From positions 16,116 through 80,115 of the forward strand of contig CAJTZE010000008.1 of the NCBI GenBank assembly GCA_910584265.1: a stretch of 64,000 nt of DNA. The letters run 5' to 3'. The translations under genes and the position numbers were made by a program. How positions within the stretch are numbered: the first letter of the stretch is position 1; the number at the start of each line of letters is the position of its first letter. The notes beneath the pieces were generated by a model. That model saw nothing but the letters and a program-made list of their open reading frames with translations. It had not been told where the DNA came from and searched no databases. Below are positions 35,174 to 44,777 of the stretch, in pieces. The DNA is from an uncultured Dorea sp. GTDB lineage: Bacteria; Bacillota; Clostridia; Lachnospirales; Lachnospiraceae.

Positions 35174-37383
35174 TCATAGACATTACACATGAAAAATTAG
35201 ATAAGATATTTCAATATCGGATCCCGGAATTTCTGGAAGGGGAGCTTGAGATTGGAATGGAAGTGATCGTACCCTTTGGAAGAGGTTCGAGAGAGACCCG
35301 CGGCTATGTGGTTGGATTTTCAAAGCAGGCAGACTATGCAGAGGATAAGATAAAGGAGATTTTCAGGCGGGCAGAGGACGGCATGGCGATCGAGGCGAAG
35401 CTGGTGAAGCTTGCCGCATGGATGCGGGAGTCCTACGGCGGGACGATGATACAGGCGCTGAAGACAGTCCTGCCCATCAAACGCAGAGAGCGGGAACAGC
35501 AGAAGAGGAAGCTGGTCTGCCTTTTGGAGGAAACCAAAGGCCGGGAGCGTCTGGAGTTTTATTTGAGTAAGAACCAGAAGGCAAGAGCAAGGCTGATGGC
35601 GGCGCTTCTGGATGAGAGAGAGCTGGATTACGGCCTGGTGACAAAGAAGCTTCATATAACGGCGGATGTGGTACGGGCGCTGCAGGAACAGGGCGTGCTT
35701 GCAGTGGAGTCTGAAAGGGTTTACCGCAATCCGGTCATCGTTCAGGAGGAACGTTCAGGAGAGATTTCGTATACGCCCCAGCAGCAGGAAGCAATCCGGA
35801 TTTTTGCTGAGGACTATGGACAGGAGCAGTATCAGACCTATCTGATCCATGGCATCACCGGAAGCGGCAAGACGGAGGTGTATATGGAAATGATACGGAA
35901 TGTGGCCGCGAAGGGCAGGCAGGCTATCGTGCTGATCCCGGAGATTGCCCTGACCTACCAGACAGTGATGCGGTTTTACCGGAAATTCGGTGACCGGGTC
36001 TCGATCATGAATTCCAGAATGTCTGCCGGGGAACGCTATGATCAGATGCAGAGGGCGGCAGGCGGAGAGATTGATGTGATGATAGGACCCAGGTCTGCCT
36101 TGTTTACGCCATTTCCGAATCTCGGACTGATCGTAATTGACGAGGAGCATGAGAACAGCTATAAGAGTGAACAGGTGCCCAGATACCATGCCCGTGAGAC
36201 AGCGGCCGTGCGAGCGGAGCTGGAGCATGCGAGTCTGGTGCTGGGATCCGCCACTCCCTCTCTGGAAAGCTATTACCGGTGTCAGACAGGAGAATACCGC
36301 TTGCTTGAGCTTACCAGACGGGCGGGCAGGCAGCCGCTTCCGGCCGTGTATACTGCAGATATGCGGCAGGAGCTGGCGGGGGGGAACCGCTCAATTTTCA
36401 GCGATATCCTTCACGATAAGCTGAAGGAGCGGCTGGAGAGAAAGGAACAGAGTATGTTGTTCTTGAACCGCAGGGGTTATGCGGGATTTATCTCCTGCCG
36501 GTCCTGCGGCTATGTGGTCAGGTGTCCCCATTGTGATGTGTCTCTGTCGGCCCATAACAATGGGAAGCTGATCTGCCATTACTGCGGCCATGAGGAGAGG
36601 AACGTACAGGTCTGTCCTTCCTGTGGCTCTAAGCATATCGGCGGCTTTAAAGCGGGAACCCAGCAGATTGAGGAGCTGGTAAAACGGGAGTTTCCATCGG
36701 CGGCGGTGCTTAGGATGGATCTGGATACCACAAGAAAGAAGGACGGATACGAGAAGATCCTGTCGGCATTTGCCCATGAGGAGGCAGATATTTTGATCGG
36801 AACCCAGATGATCGTGAAGGGACATGATTTCCCCGGGGTTACGTTAGTAGGGATCCTGGCGGCGGACATGTCGCTGTATTCCAGCGATTACCGGGCGGGA
36901 GAACGGACCTTTCAGCTGCTTGTACAGGCGGCAGGAAGAGCCGGACGCGGCAGGAAGGGCGGAGAGGTGGTCATCCAGACCTACAGCCCGGAGCATTACA
37001 GTATCCAGACGGCGGCCAGACAGGATTATACGGCGTTTTATAACGAGGAGATTGCTTTCCGGAAGCTGATGGGATATCCGCCGGCGGAGAACCTGCTGGC
37101 GGTGCTTATGACAGGAAAGGAAGAGGAGTATCTGGAAATGGCGGCGGGCTATCTGAAGGCCTATGCAGTGCGCATGGCAGGTGAAACGGTGGGAATCATC
37201 GGCCCGGCTTCGCCCTATGTAGGCAAGGTAAGCGATGTTTACCGCAAGATTCTCTACCTAAAATGCCCGAAATATGGTATGCTGATAAAAGTGAAAAATT
37301 ATCTGGAGCAGTATATCCAGATTAATCCGGGTTTTCAGACACTGAAAATTCAGTTTGATTTTAACCCGATGAATATATTTTAA
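35158..37383 (+). CDS. priA: Primosomal protein N' (replication restart helicase PriA)
   Basis: This 741-residue 3'-5' helicase reloads the replisome at stalled forks. An N-terminal 3'-end-binding domain spans about 1-110. Walker A GITGSGKTEVYMEM lies near residue 237, DEEH (VIDEEHENSYKSEQ) near 325, and a two-zinc cluster of eight cysteines at about 444-487 (CRSCGY, CPHCD, CHYCGH, CPSCGS). The C-terminal helicase motifs include AAGRAGRGRKGGEVVIQT. Length is normal. The start at 35158 lies inside the end of murE, and def follows 27 bases after its stop, the common Firmicutes order priA-def-fmt. Confidence 0.97.
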   Translation: MYADIIIDITHEKLDKIFQYRIPEFLEGELEIGMEVIVPFGRGSRETRGYVVGFSKQADYAEDKIKEIFRRAEDGMAIEAKLVKLAAWMRESYGGTMIQALKTVLPIKRREREQQKRKLVCLLEETKGRERLEFYLSKNQKARARLMAALLDERELDYGLVTKKLHITADVVRALQEQGVLAVESERVYRNPVIVQEERSGEISYTPQQQEAIRIFAEDYGQEQYQTYLIHGITGSGKTEVYMEMIRNVAAKGRQAIVLIPEIALTYQTVMRFYRKFGDRVSIMNSRMSAGERYDQMQRAAGGEIDVMIGPRSALFTPFPNLGLIVIDEEHENSYKSEQVPRYHARETAAVRAELEHASLVLGSATPSLESYYRCQTGEYRLLELTRRAGRQPLPAVYTADMRQELAGGNRSIFSDILHDKLKERLERKEQSMLFLNRRGYAGFISCRSCGYVVRCPHCDVSLSAHNNGKLICHYCGHEERNVQVCPSCGSKHIGGFKAGTQQIEELVKREFPSAAVLRMDLDTTRKKDGYEKILSAFAHEEADILIGTQMIVKGHDFPGVTLVGILAADMSLYSSDYRAGERTFQLLVQAAGRAGRGRKGGEVVIQTYSPEHYSIQTAARQDYTAFYNEEIAFRKLMGYPPAENLLAVLMTGKEEEYLEMAAGYLKAYAVRMAGETVGIIGPASPYVGKVSDVYRKILYLKCPKYGMLIKVKNYLEQYIQINPGFQTLKIQFDFNPMNIF

Positions 37384-37410
37384 CTGTATGAGGAGAGGAG
37401 AATTTGCATA

Positions 37411-37884
37411 ATGGCACTAAGAGAGATTCGGCTAATGGGAGATGAGATTCTTACCAAACCGTGTAAAGAAGTAACAAAGATGACAATCCGCACGAAGATC
37501 CTGATCAATGATATGCTGGATACCATGTATGAGTCACAGGGAGTAGGGCTTGCGGCTCCCCAGGTGGGGATACTCAAACGGATCGTTGTGATCGACATAG
37601 GGGATGGACCGATCGTTATGGTTAACCCGGAGATTTTGGAGAGCTCCGGCGAACAGACCGGAAATGAAGGGTGTCTGAGCCTTCCGGGCAAGGCAGGCAC
37701 CGTTACCCGGCCCATGTATGTAAAAGTGAAGGCCTTTGATCAGAATATGAAGCCGGTCATTCTGGAGGGAGAGGAGCTTCTTGCGCGGGCTATGTGCCAT
37801 GAGATCGACCATCTGGAAGGGCGCATGTATGTGGAGCTTGCCGAGGGACCGCTCTTTGACGCAGAGAATGAGGAGGAAGAATAG
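37411..37884 (+). CDS. def: Peptide deformylase
   Basis: This 157-residue metalloenzyme removes the formyl group from nascent protein N-termini. The three family motifs are present: GVGLAAPQVG near residue 43, EGCLSLPG near 87 with a metal Cys, and HEIDHLEG near 130 with two metal His and the catalytic Glu. It is directly joined to fmt, which adds the formyl group, with no gap between stop and start. The start at 37411 has GGAGAGGAG upstream. Confidence 0.98.
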   Translation: MALREIRLMGDEILTKPCKEVTKMTIRTKILINDMLDTMYESQGVGLAAPQVGILKRIVVIDIGDGPIVMVNPEILESSGEQTGNEGCLSLPGKAGTVTRPMYVKVKAFDQNMKPVILEGEELLARAMCHEIDHLEGRMYVELAEGPLFDAENEEEE

Positions 37885-38814
37885 ATGAAGATTATTTTCA
37901 TGGGAACGCCGGAATTTTCCGTAGGGACACTGGAAGCGCTTCTTCGTGCAGGGCATGAGGCAGTCCTTGTGGTGACGCAGCCGGATAAGCCGAAGGGCCG
38001 GGGGAAAGCGGTTGTCTGCTCTCCGGTGAAGGAGGCGGCTCTTGCCCATGGGATTCCGGTATTCCAGCCCCGCAGGATCAGAGAACCGGAGGCGGTTTCG
38101 GAGCTTCAAAAATATGAGGCGGATGTGATGGTTGTGGTTGCTTTTGGACAGATTCTTCCAAAGGAGATTCTTACTATGACCAGATACGGCTGTATCAATG
38201 TGCATGCCTCCCTGCTTCCCAAATACCGGGGAGCGGCGCCGATCCAGTGGGCAGTGATCCAAGGAGAACGGGTCAGCGGCGTAACTACCATGCAGATGGA
38301 TGAAGGGCTGGATACAGGGGACATGATCCAGAAGACGGAGATCGTGCTGGATGAGAAGGAAACCGGAGGAAGCCTTCATGACAAGCTGGCGGAGGCAGGC
38401 GCGGTGCTGTGCGTGGAGACGCTGGAAAAGATAGAGAACGGGACGGCGGTATTTACCAGGCAGGGGGAGAGCCCCACGGTCTATGCGGGAATGCTGGATA
38501 AAAAAATGGGAAATATTGACTGGAGCAGGCCTGCAGAAGAAATTGAGCGGCTGATCAGAGGTTTGAATCCATGGCCCAGTGCATATACTATGTGGGACGG
38601 CAGGGTGATGAAGCTCTGGGAGGCAGAGGTGATACAGGAGGATTCCGGCAGGGAGCCGGGAACGATCGTCCATGTGGATAAGAAGACATTCCGTGTACAG
38701 ACCGGGAAGGGAGAGCTTCAGGTTCTTGCCCTGCAGCTTCCGGGGAAGAAGCGGATGGAGGCGGATGCGTTCCTGCGGGGATACCATCTGGAGGAAGGTC
38801 TGATCCTTGGATAG
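37885..38814 (+). CDS. fmt: Methionyl-tRNA formyltransferase
   Basis: This 309-residue enzyme formylates Met-tRNA-fMet using 10-formyltetrahydrofolate. The N-terminal Rossmann-like domain begins IIFMGTPEFSVGTLEAL. INVHASLLPKYRGAAPIQW near residue 105 holds the catalytic Asn and His and the conserved loop, and a C-terminal OB-like tRNA-binding domain spans about 205-309. The start follows the def stop directly, after GAGGAGGAAG. It makes a functional pair with def. Confidence 0.98.
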   Translation: MKIIFMGTPEFSVGTLEALLRAGHEAVLVVTQPDKPKGRGKAVVCSPVKEAALAHGIPVFQPRRIREPEAVSELQKYEADVMVVVAFGQILPKEILTMTRYGCINVHASLLPKYRGAAPIQWAVIQGERVSGVTTMQMDEGLDTGDMIQKTEIVLDEKETGGSLHDKLAEAGAVLCVETLEKIENGTAVFTRQGESPTVYAGMLDKKMGNIDWSRPAEEIERLIRGLNPWPSAYTMWDGRVMKLWEAEVIQEDSGREPGTIVHVDKKTFRVQTGKGELQVLALQLPGKKRMEADAFLRGYHLEEGLILG

Positions 38815-38855
38815 AATGAAACAGGAAATAACAATTCACGGCGGAGGTGCAGGAT

Positions 38856-39560
38856 ATGTATTACGGATTTGGGTTTGATCCTACCTATATACTTGTATTG
38901 ATCGGTGTCGTTATCTGCATGGCGGCATCGGCGAAGATGAACGCGGCATTTCGGAAATATGCACGCATTCAGAGCCATAACCAGATGACCGGGCGCGAGG
39001 CGGCGGAACGGATCTTAAGAAGCCAGGGGATCTATGATGTGAGAGTGGAGCATATACCGGGGAACCTGACGGATCACTATGATCCCAGAAATAAGGTGCT
39101 ACGCTTATCAGATGCGGTTTATAATGCGTCATCGGTGGCCGCTGTGGGAGTGGCGGCACATGAGTGCGGACATGCACTTCAGCATGCAAAGGGCTATGCA
39201 CCGCTGTCAGTCCGCAGTTCGCTTGTCCCTATCGCGAATTTCGGAAGCAGTATTGCATGGCCGCTGATCATTTTTGGTTTGTTTATACGTGGAGATATGT
39301 CCGCAATGCTTTTGAATCTGGGCATCCTTGCGTTTTCTCTGGCAGTTTTGTTTCAGATTGTCACGCTCCCGGTAGAGTTTAATGCGTCCGGCCGTGCGTT
39401 AAAGCTGTTAAAAAATAACGGGATGCTGTACGAGTCAGAGGTGAGGGATGTGAGGAAGGTGCTGAGTGCGGCGGCTCTTACCTATGTGGCAGGTGCGGCT
39501 TCGGCAGTCCTGCAGCTTCTGAGAATCCTGATCCTTGCCGGAGGAAGACGCGATGATTAA
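38856..39560 (+). CDS. YugP-type zinc-dependent membrane protease
   Basis: This 234-residue protein has an N-terminal membrane segment (about 8-27), a zinc-metalloprotease motif AAHECGHALQH near residue 101, and further membrane segments at about 130-170 and 210-230. This is the YugP/PF04298 family (putative neutral zinc metallopeptidase). The start at 38856 has GGCGGAGG 8 bases upstream. It sits between fmt and rsmB in the long housekeeping operon, as often seen in clostridia. Its substrate is unknown. Confidence 0.87.
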   Translation: MYYGFGFDPTYILVLIGVVICMAASAKMNAAFRKYARIQSHNQMTGREAAERILRSQGIYDVRVEHIPGNLTDHYDPRNKVLRLSDAVYNASSVAAVGVAAHECGHALQHAKGYAPLSVRSSLVPIANFGSSIAWPLIIFGLFIRGDMSAMLLNLGILAFSLAVLFQIVTLPVEFNASGRALKLLKNNGMLYESEVRDVRKVLSAAALTYVAGAASAVLQLLRILILAGGRRDD

Positions 39561-39572
39561 GAGGGATGCTGT

Positions 39573-40886
39573 ATGGGAAGTATGGTAAATGACAGAGAGC
39601 TGGTACTGGAGATTCTCCTTGCGGTGGACAGGGACGGCGAATACAGCCATATTGCTCTTCGGAATGTGCTGGATAATCATCAGTATCTGGATAAGTCAGA
39701 ACGGGCATTTATAACCAGGGTTACCGAAGGAACGCTGGAGCATAGGATAGAGCTCGACTATATGATCGACCAGTTTTCCAAGGTGAAGACGGCGAAGATG
39801 AAGCCGGTAATCCGGTGGATTATCCGGAGCGGCGTTTATCAGTTGAAATATATGGACAGCGTACCGGCCTCCGCCGCCTGTAATGAGGCGGTAAAGCTGA
39901 CGGTAAAACGAGGCTTCGGAGGACTGCGGGGATATGTGAACGGCGTTTTAAGAAGCATCAGCAGGAATCTTGAACAGATTGTTTATCCGGACAGGGAGGA
40001 CGTCAGGAAATGGCTTTCCATAACCTATTCCATGCCGGAATGGATACTGGACAGGTGGCTTGCGGAGTATGACAAAGAGACAGTAGAAGCAATGCTTCGG
40101 GATTTTCTGCGGGAGAAGCCGGTATCGGCCCGGTGCAATTTGAGCAGGATCAGCAGGGAAGAGCTTGCAGAACGGCTTGAAAAGGAGGGGGTACGGGTTT
40201 CTCTGGACCCAGAGCTTTCCTGCGGCCTAAAGCTCTGCGGATTTGACCACCTGGGAGCGCTTGAGGCCTTTCAGGAGGGCTTGTTCATGGTGCAGGATAT
40301 CAGTTCCATGAGGGTGGCAGAATGGGCGGAGCCGGAAGCCGGGGACTATGTGATCGATGTCTGTGCGGCGCCGGGAGGCAAGGCGCTTCATATGGCGGAC
40401 AAGTTAAACGGCACAGGCTTTGTAGAGGCAAGAGACCTGACAGAGTATAAGACGGAGCTGATATGGGATAATATCAGAAGATGCAGGATGACGAATATCA
40501 ATGCGGTGAGCCGGGACGCCGCGGCCTATGACGAGGCTTCAAAGGAGAAGGCGGATATCCTGATAGCAGACCTGCCCTGCTCTGGATTGGGAGTGCTGGG
40601 CAGAAAGACAGATCTGAAGTATAAGCTTACGCCAAAGGCTCAGGAGAGCCTTGTGAAGCTTCAAAGAGAGATCCTGTCGGCAGTGAATCCGTATGTGAAG
40701 CCCGGCGGGAAACTGCTCTATAGTACCTGTACGATTGACAGACGGGAAAATGAGGAAAATGCCCGGTGGTTTACGGATACATTTCCTGAATTTGAAAAGG
40801 TGCGGGAGAAACAGTTCCTTCCGGGAATCGACGAGGGCGATGGATTTTATATTGCGCAGTTCCGCAAAAAGTACCGAGCGCGGTGA
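39573..40886 (+). CDS. rsmB: 16S rRNA m5C967 methyltransferase
   Basis: This 437-residue enzyme methylates C967 of 16S rRNA. It has an N-terminal NusB-like RNA-binding domain (about 1-140). The SAM-binding VIDVCAAPGGKALHMA lies near residue 261, and LPCSGLGVLGRK near 335 and YSTCTI near 384 carry the two conserved cysteines. The end FYIAQFRKK is family-typical. It follows the protease gene by 12 bases, and rlmN comes next, so two rRNA methyltransferases are made together. Confidence 0.95.
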   Translation: MGSMVNDRELVLEILLAVDRDGEYSHIALRNVLDNHQYLDKSERAFITRVTEGTLEHRIELDYMIDQFSKVKTAKMKPVIRWIIRSGVYQLKYMDSVPASAACNEAVKLTVKRGFGGLRGYVNGVLRSISRNLEQIVYPDREDVRKWLSITYSMPEWILDRWLAEYDKETVEAMLRDFLREKPVSARCNLSRISREELAERLEKEGVRVSLDPELSCGLKLCGFDHLGALEAFQEGLFMVQDISSMRVAEWAEPEAGDYVIDVCAAPGGKALHMADKLNGTGFVEARDLTEYKTELIWDNIRRCRMTNINAVSRDAAAYDEASKEKADILIADLPCSGLGVLGRKTDLKYKLTPKAQESLVKLQREILSAVNPYVKPGGKLLYSTCTIDRRENEENARWFTDTFPEFEKVREKQFLPGIDEGDGFYIAQFRKKYRAR

Positions 40887-40926
40887 ATGGCATCGGATAT
40901 GCGCATTTTTGTAAAAGAGGTAACAG

Positions 40927-41973
40927 ATGGATAAAAAAGATATTTGTTCATATACATATAGTGAATTGCAGGATGAGGTGAAAAGTCTCGGGGAGAAGCC
41001 CTTCCGTGCAGGGCAGATTTATGAATGGCTTCATGTAAAGCTTGCGGAGGACTTTGATGAGATGACAAATCTTTCCAAGGACTTTAGGAGAAGGCTTGGG
41101 GAAGAATATGAGATACGGAGGCTGACTCTTGCAGAACGGCAGATTTCAAAAAAGGACCCTACGGAAAAATATCTTTTTGAGCTGCAGGACGGGAATCTGG
41201 TGGAAAGTGTCCTGATGAGGTATTCTTACGGGAATTCGGTCTGTATATCCTCGCAGGCAGGGTGCCGCATGGGCTGCAGGTTCTGTGCTTCCACCATCGG
41301 CGGTCTGGCAAGAAACTTAAGCACCTCGGAGATGCTCGGACAGATCTACCGGGTCCAGAAGCTTATCGGGGAAAGGGTTTCCAATATTGTGGTCATGGGA
41401 ACCGGAGAACCGTTGGATAATTATGATAATTTTCTGAAATTTATCCACATGGTCAGTGATGACCACGGGCTCCACATCAGCCAGAGGAATATCACTGCTT
41501 CCACCTGCGGCATTGTGCCGGCTGTGAGGAGGCTTGCTGAGGAAGGGCTTCAGATCACGCTGGCTCTTTCCCTTCACGGCTCCAGTCAGGAAAAGCGGAG
41601 GCTTTTGATGCCTGTGGCGGAGAAATATGAGCTGTCAGAGGTGCTTGCGGCGTGTGAGTATTATTTTCAGAAAACAGGCCGGAGGGTGACCTATGAATAC
41701 AGTCTGGTACAGGGGATCAATGACACGGATGAGGACGCGGCGGCGCTTGCCCGCATGCTTGGCGGCAGGAACTGCCATATCAATCTGATTCCGGTGAACC
41801 AGATCAAAGAGAGGAATTTCCAGAAGCCCTGCCGCAAAAATACCCTTGAATTCAAAAATAAACTTGAACATCATAAAATAAATGTTACAATAAGAAGGGA
41901 AAGAGGTTCCGATATTGACGGGGCGTGCGGGCAATTGAGACGGCGTCATACAGCCTCCCAAAAGGAGAACTAG
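40927..41973 (+). CDS. rlmN: 23S rRNA (adenine2503-C2)/tRNA methyltransferase
   Basis: This 348-residue radical-SAM enzyme methylates A2503 of 23S rRNA and A37 of some tRNAs. The [4Fe-4S] ligands are Cys113, 117 and 120 (CRMGCRFC). GTGEPLDNYDN near residue 158 is the SAM-contacting motif, and the C-terminal catalytic Cys334 lies in GSDIDGACGQL. The second mechanistic Cys is likely in the N-terminal half of the protein sequence but was not pinned down. At 348 residues it fits RlmN. The next gene starts directly after its stop. Confidence 0.97.
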   Translation: MDKKDICSYTYSELQDEVKSLGEKPFRAGQIYEWLHVKLAEDFDEMTNLSKDFRRRLGEEYEIRRLTLAERQISKKDPTEKYLFELQDGNLVESVLMRYSYGNSVCISSQAGCRMGCRFCASTIGGLARNLSTSEMLGQIYRVQKLIGERVSNIVVMGTGEPLDNYDNFLKFIHMVSDDHGLHISQRNITASTCGIVPAVRRLAEEGLQITLALSLHGSSQEKRRLLMPVAEKYELSEVLAACEYYFQKTGRRVTYEYSLVQGINDTDEDAAALARMLGGRNCHINLIPVNQIKERNFQKPCRKNTLEFKNKLEHHKINVTIRRERGSDIDGACGQLRRRHTASQKEN

Positions 41974-42717
41974 ATGAAATATTATGCAATGACTGATGTA
42001 GGAAGACGGCGTGAAGTGAATCAGGATTATGTATATGCGACGGACCAGCCGGTCGGTCCTTTTCCCAATCTGCTTGTGGTTGCGGACGGGATGGGCGGAC
42101 ATAAGGCGGGCGATTTTGCATCTAAGTTTACAGTAGAGGTTGTAAGGAGAGAGCTGGAGGCAAGCCGGAAGGGGAAGCCGGAGACGATTTTAAAGCGGAT
42201 CGTGCAGACAGCGAACAGAGAATTGATCGAGGCCGCGAGCCAGGATGTAAAGCTGGAGGGCATGGGGACAACATTGGTTGCGGCAACAGTGATCGGCAAT
42301 ACCCTGCATTTTGCCAATATCGGCGACAGCCGTTTGTATTTGATCAATGATAATATTAGGCAGCTGTCGAAGGATCACTCCCTCGTGGAGGAGATGGTAA
42401 GACTTGGCGGAATCAAAGCAGAGGATGCAAGAAACCATCCGGACAAGAATATTATCACAAGGGCTATGGGCGTAAAGGCTGAAGCAGAGGCTGACTTTTA
42501 TGAATTCCGCATCAAACGGGGAGATGTGATTTTGATGTGTACCGACGGCCTTAGCAATATGGTGGAGGATGAGGATATGTTTGGACTGGTCAAGGGGTCG
42601 CGGGATATCGTGGAAGCAGTCCAGATGCTGATTGACAGGGCTAACAGCAACGGCGGGAGAGATAATATCGGTGTTGTGCTTGCTGAGCCTATTGCCAGTG
42701 AGGAGAGTATATGGTGA
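41974..42717 (+). CDS. prpC: PP2C-type serine/threonine phosphatase
   Basis: This 247-residue metal-dependent phosphatase opposes the kinase encoded next. It has the classic motifs DVGRRREVNQDYVY near residue 7, LLVVADGMGGHKAGDFAS near 32, GTTLVAATV near 94, FANIGDSRLYL near 110, and DGLSNMVEDEDM near 191, with the metal-binding Asp residues in place. It overlaps the kinase gene by 7 bases. The pair controls cell division, wall synthesis and dormancy exit in Firmicutes. Confidence 0.97.
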   Translation: MKYYAMTDVGRRREVNQDYVYATDQPVGPFPNLLVVADGMGGHKAGDFASKFTVEVVRRELEASRKGKPETILKRIVQTANRELIEAASQDVKLEGMGTTLVAATVIGNTLHFANIGDSRLYLINDNIRQLSKDHSLVEEMVRLGGIKAEDARNHPDKNIITRAMGVKAEAEADFYEFRIKRGDVILMCTDGLSNMVEDEDMFGLVKGSRDIVEAVQMLIDRANSNGGRDNIGVVLAEPIASEESIW

Positions 42718-44774
42718 GCGAGAATAAGTTAAATGAAAATAAAGTAAAAGACGGTATTTTTTTAGGAAAAAGATATGAGGTATTGTGTAAGATCGGCGCA
42801 GGCGGCATGGCGGATGTCTATAAGGGCAAGGATCATATGCTGCAGCGTTATGTAGCGGTCAAGGTATTAAAGAGAGAATTTCGTGAGGACTCTACCTTTG
42901 TGAAGAAGTTCCGTTCTGAGGCGCAGGCGGCGGCAGGATTGATCCATCCGAACATTGTGAATGTATACGATGTAGGCGAGGACCGCGGCCTGTACTATAT
43001 GGTCATGGAACTGGTGGAGGGCATTACGTTAAAGGAATATATTGACAGAAAAGAGCGTTTGTCTGCAAATGAGGTTATCAGCATTGCTATTCAGATGTGT
43101 AACGGTATCGAGGCGGCTCATGAGAGGCAGATCGTCCACCGGGATATCAAGCCGCACAATGTGATGATTTCCAAAGACGGCAAGGTGAAGGTGACGGATT
43201 TCGGCATTGCTAAGGCGACCACATCTACGACGGTAAGCACCTCGGCTATGGGTTCTGTGCATTATACATCGCCGGAGCAGGCAAGGGGCGGATATGTAGA
43301 TATCAAGAGTGATATTTATTCGGTGGGCATTACCCTCTATGAGATGGTAACCGGACATGTTCCGTTTAACGGGGAGACTGCGGTTGAGGTTGCGGTAAAG
43401 CATCTGCAGGACGAGATCACGCCGCCGTCGGAGTCTGTTCCGGATATCCCTTACAGCCTGGAGCAGATCATATTAAAGTGTACCCAGAAGAATTCAGAGA
43501 GGCGCTATGAGAATATGAGCGGCCTGATCCAGGATCTGAAGCATTCTCTGGTGGACCCGGAGGGCGATTTTGTGCAGATGATCCCGCTGAATAATGCGGA
43601 TACCGTGATCATCACGGAGGACGACCTGAATGATATCCGGGGAGCCTATACAGAAGATGAGCCGGATGATTATGATTCCGATGACGGCGGATATTCTGAT
43701 GATGGGTACGATGATGAATATGACAGCGGATATGATGATGGTGAGGAGTACGGCCGGGATAGTGATGAGATGAATCCACGCATGAATAAGGTCGTGAAGA
43801 TCCTGACCATTGTAGTTGCACTGCTGATCCTGATCGTTCTCGGCGTGGTCGTGGGAAGAGCCAGCGGCATTTTTAAGTTCGGACAGGGAACGGAAGCCCT
43901 GGATTCGGAAGGGCGCTTAAAGGTTCCGCCCGTTGAGGGGAAGAAAGAGGGAGAGGCAAAGGAGATTCTGGAAGAAGCAGGATTGAAATGCAAGGTGAAG
44001 GCGAGGAGACAGTCGAAGAAATACGATGAGGGCTGCGTGATCGAGCAGAGCCCGGAGGCAGGAAAACAGGTAAAGAAGGGCACGGAGGTCGAGATCGTAG
44101 TAAGCTCCGGGCGCACTGCTGACGAGGAGACGGTTCCGGAGGTTGCCGGCATGGATGAAGCGGCGGCACAGAAGCTGCTGAACGATAAAGGATTTTCAAA
44201 GGTCACGACCGAGGCGGTGTACAGCGAGGAGCCACAGGGAACCGTTATCGGAACAGACCCGGCGGCGGGAACCAAGACCGCGAAGGATACGGAGATTGTA
44301 ATGAAGGTCAGCAAGGGCTCTGAGAAGATTAGCGTGCCGAATGTGGTAGGGAAGTCAGAGAACGATGCGAAGAATGAGATCACCGGCGCAGGACTTCAGG
44401 TCTCCAGCGTGGATACGGAGTACAGCGAGAGCTATGCGTCTGGGATCGTGATCAGACAGGAGCCTGCCGGAGGCAAGGTCGATCGGGGAACCAGCGTAAG
44501 CCTGGTGGTTAGTCTTGGAAAGAAGCCGGAGGAGAAGCCGAAGGTTCCGGATGTGGTTAGTAATCACCCCTCTGAGGATAATGCAAGGCAGATGATTAGC
44601 AGTGCTGGATTGAGAGTGGATACGGTTACCTATATTGCCAGTGACAGCGTACCTGCGGGCTGCGTGATCAGCTGTGAGCCGGGAGTAGGAACTGAGCTGT
44701 CTAAGGGGGAGCCCGTAAGCCTGACAGTCAGTACAGGATCTTCTTCTTCCGGAGGGCCGGGGGGCGAACAATAG
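42711..44774 (+). CDS. prkC: PASTA-domain serine/threonine protein kinase
   Basis: This 687-residue membrane kinase senses muropeptides or lipid II. The cytoplasmic kinase domain spans about 18-290 with KIGAGGMADVYKG, catalytic HRDIKPHNVM near 142 and DFGIAK near 164. A very acidic Asp/Tyr/Gly-rich linker at about 305-355 precedes a membrane segment at about 362-382. Four extracellular PASTA repeats follow from about 402 to 677, and the tail is Ser/Gly-rich. The start at 42711 overlaps prpC, so kinase and phosphatase are coupled. The acidic linker is unusually long and repetitive. Confidence 0.97.
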   Translation: MVSENKLNENKVKDGIFLGKRYEVLCKIGAGGMADVYKGKDHMLQRYVAVKVLKREFREDSTFVKKFRSEAQAAAGLIHPNIVNVYDVGEDRGLYYMVMELVEGITLKEYIDRKERLSANEVISIAIQMCNGIEAAHERQIVHRDIKPHNVMISKDGKVKVTDFGIAKATTSTTVSTSAMGSVHYTSPEQARGGYVDIKSDIYSVGITLYEMVTGHVPFNGETAVEVAVKHLQDEITPPSESVPDIPYSLEQIILKCTQKNSERRYENMSGLIQDLKHSLVDPEGDFVQMIPLNNADTVIITEDDLNDIRGAYTEDEPDDYDSDDGGYSDDGYDDEYDSGYDDGEEYGRDSDEMNPRMNKVVKILTIVVALLILIVLGVVVGRASGIFKFGQGTEALDSEGRLKVPPVEGKKEGEAKEILEEAGLKCKVKARRQSKKYDEGCVIEQSPEAGKQVKKGTEVEIVVSSGRTADEETVPEVAGMDEAAAQKLLNDKGFSKVTTEAVYSEEPQGTVIGTDPAAGTKTAKDTEIVMKVSKGSEKISVPNVVGKSENDAKNEITGAGLQVSSVDTEYSESYASGIVIRQEPAGGKVDRGTSVSLVVSLGKKPEEKPKVPDVVSNHPSEDNARQMISSAGLRVDTVTYIASDSVPAGCVISCEPGVGTELSKGEPVSLTVSTGSSSSGGPGGEQ

Positions 44775-44777
44775 CAT

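Noticed and set aside
37534..38787. A 417-codon open frame on the - strand across def and fmt
   Set aside because: It lies fully opposite two certain genes, has no family resemblance and no ribosome binding site, and reflects codon bias of the true frame.
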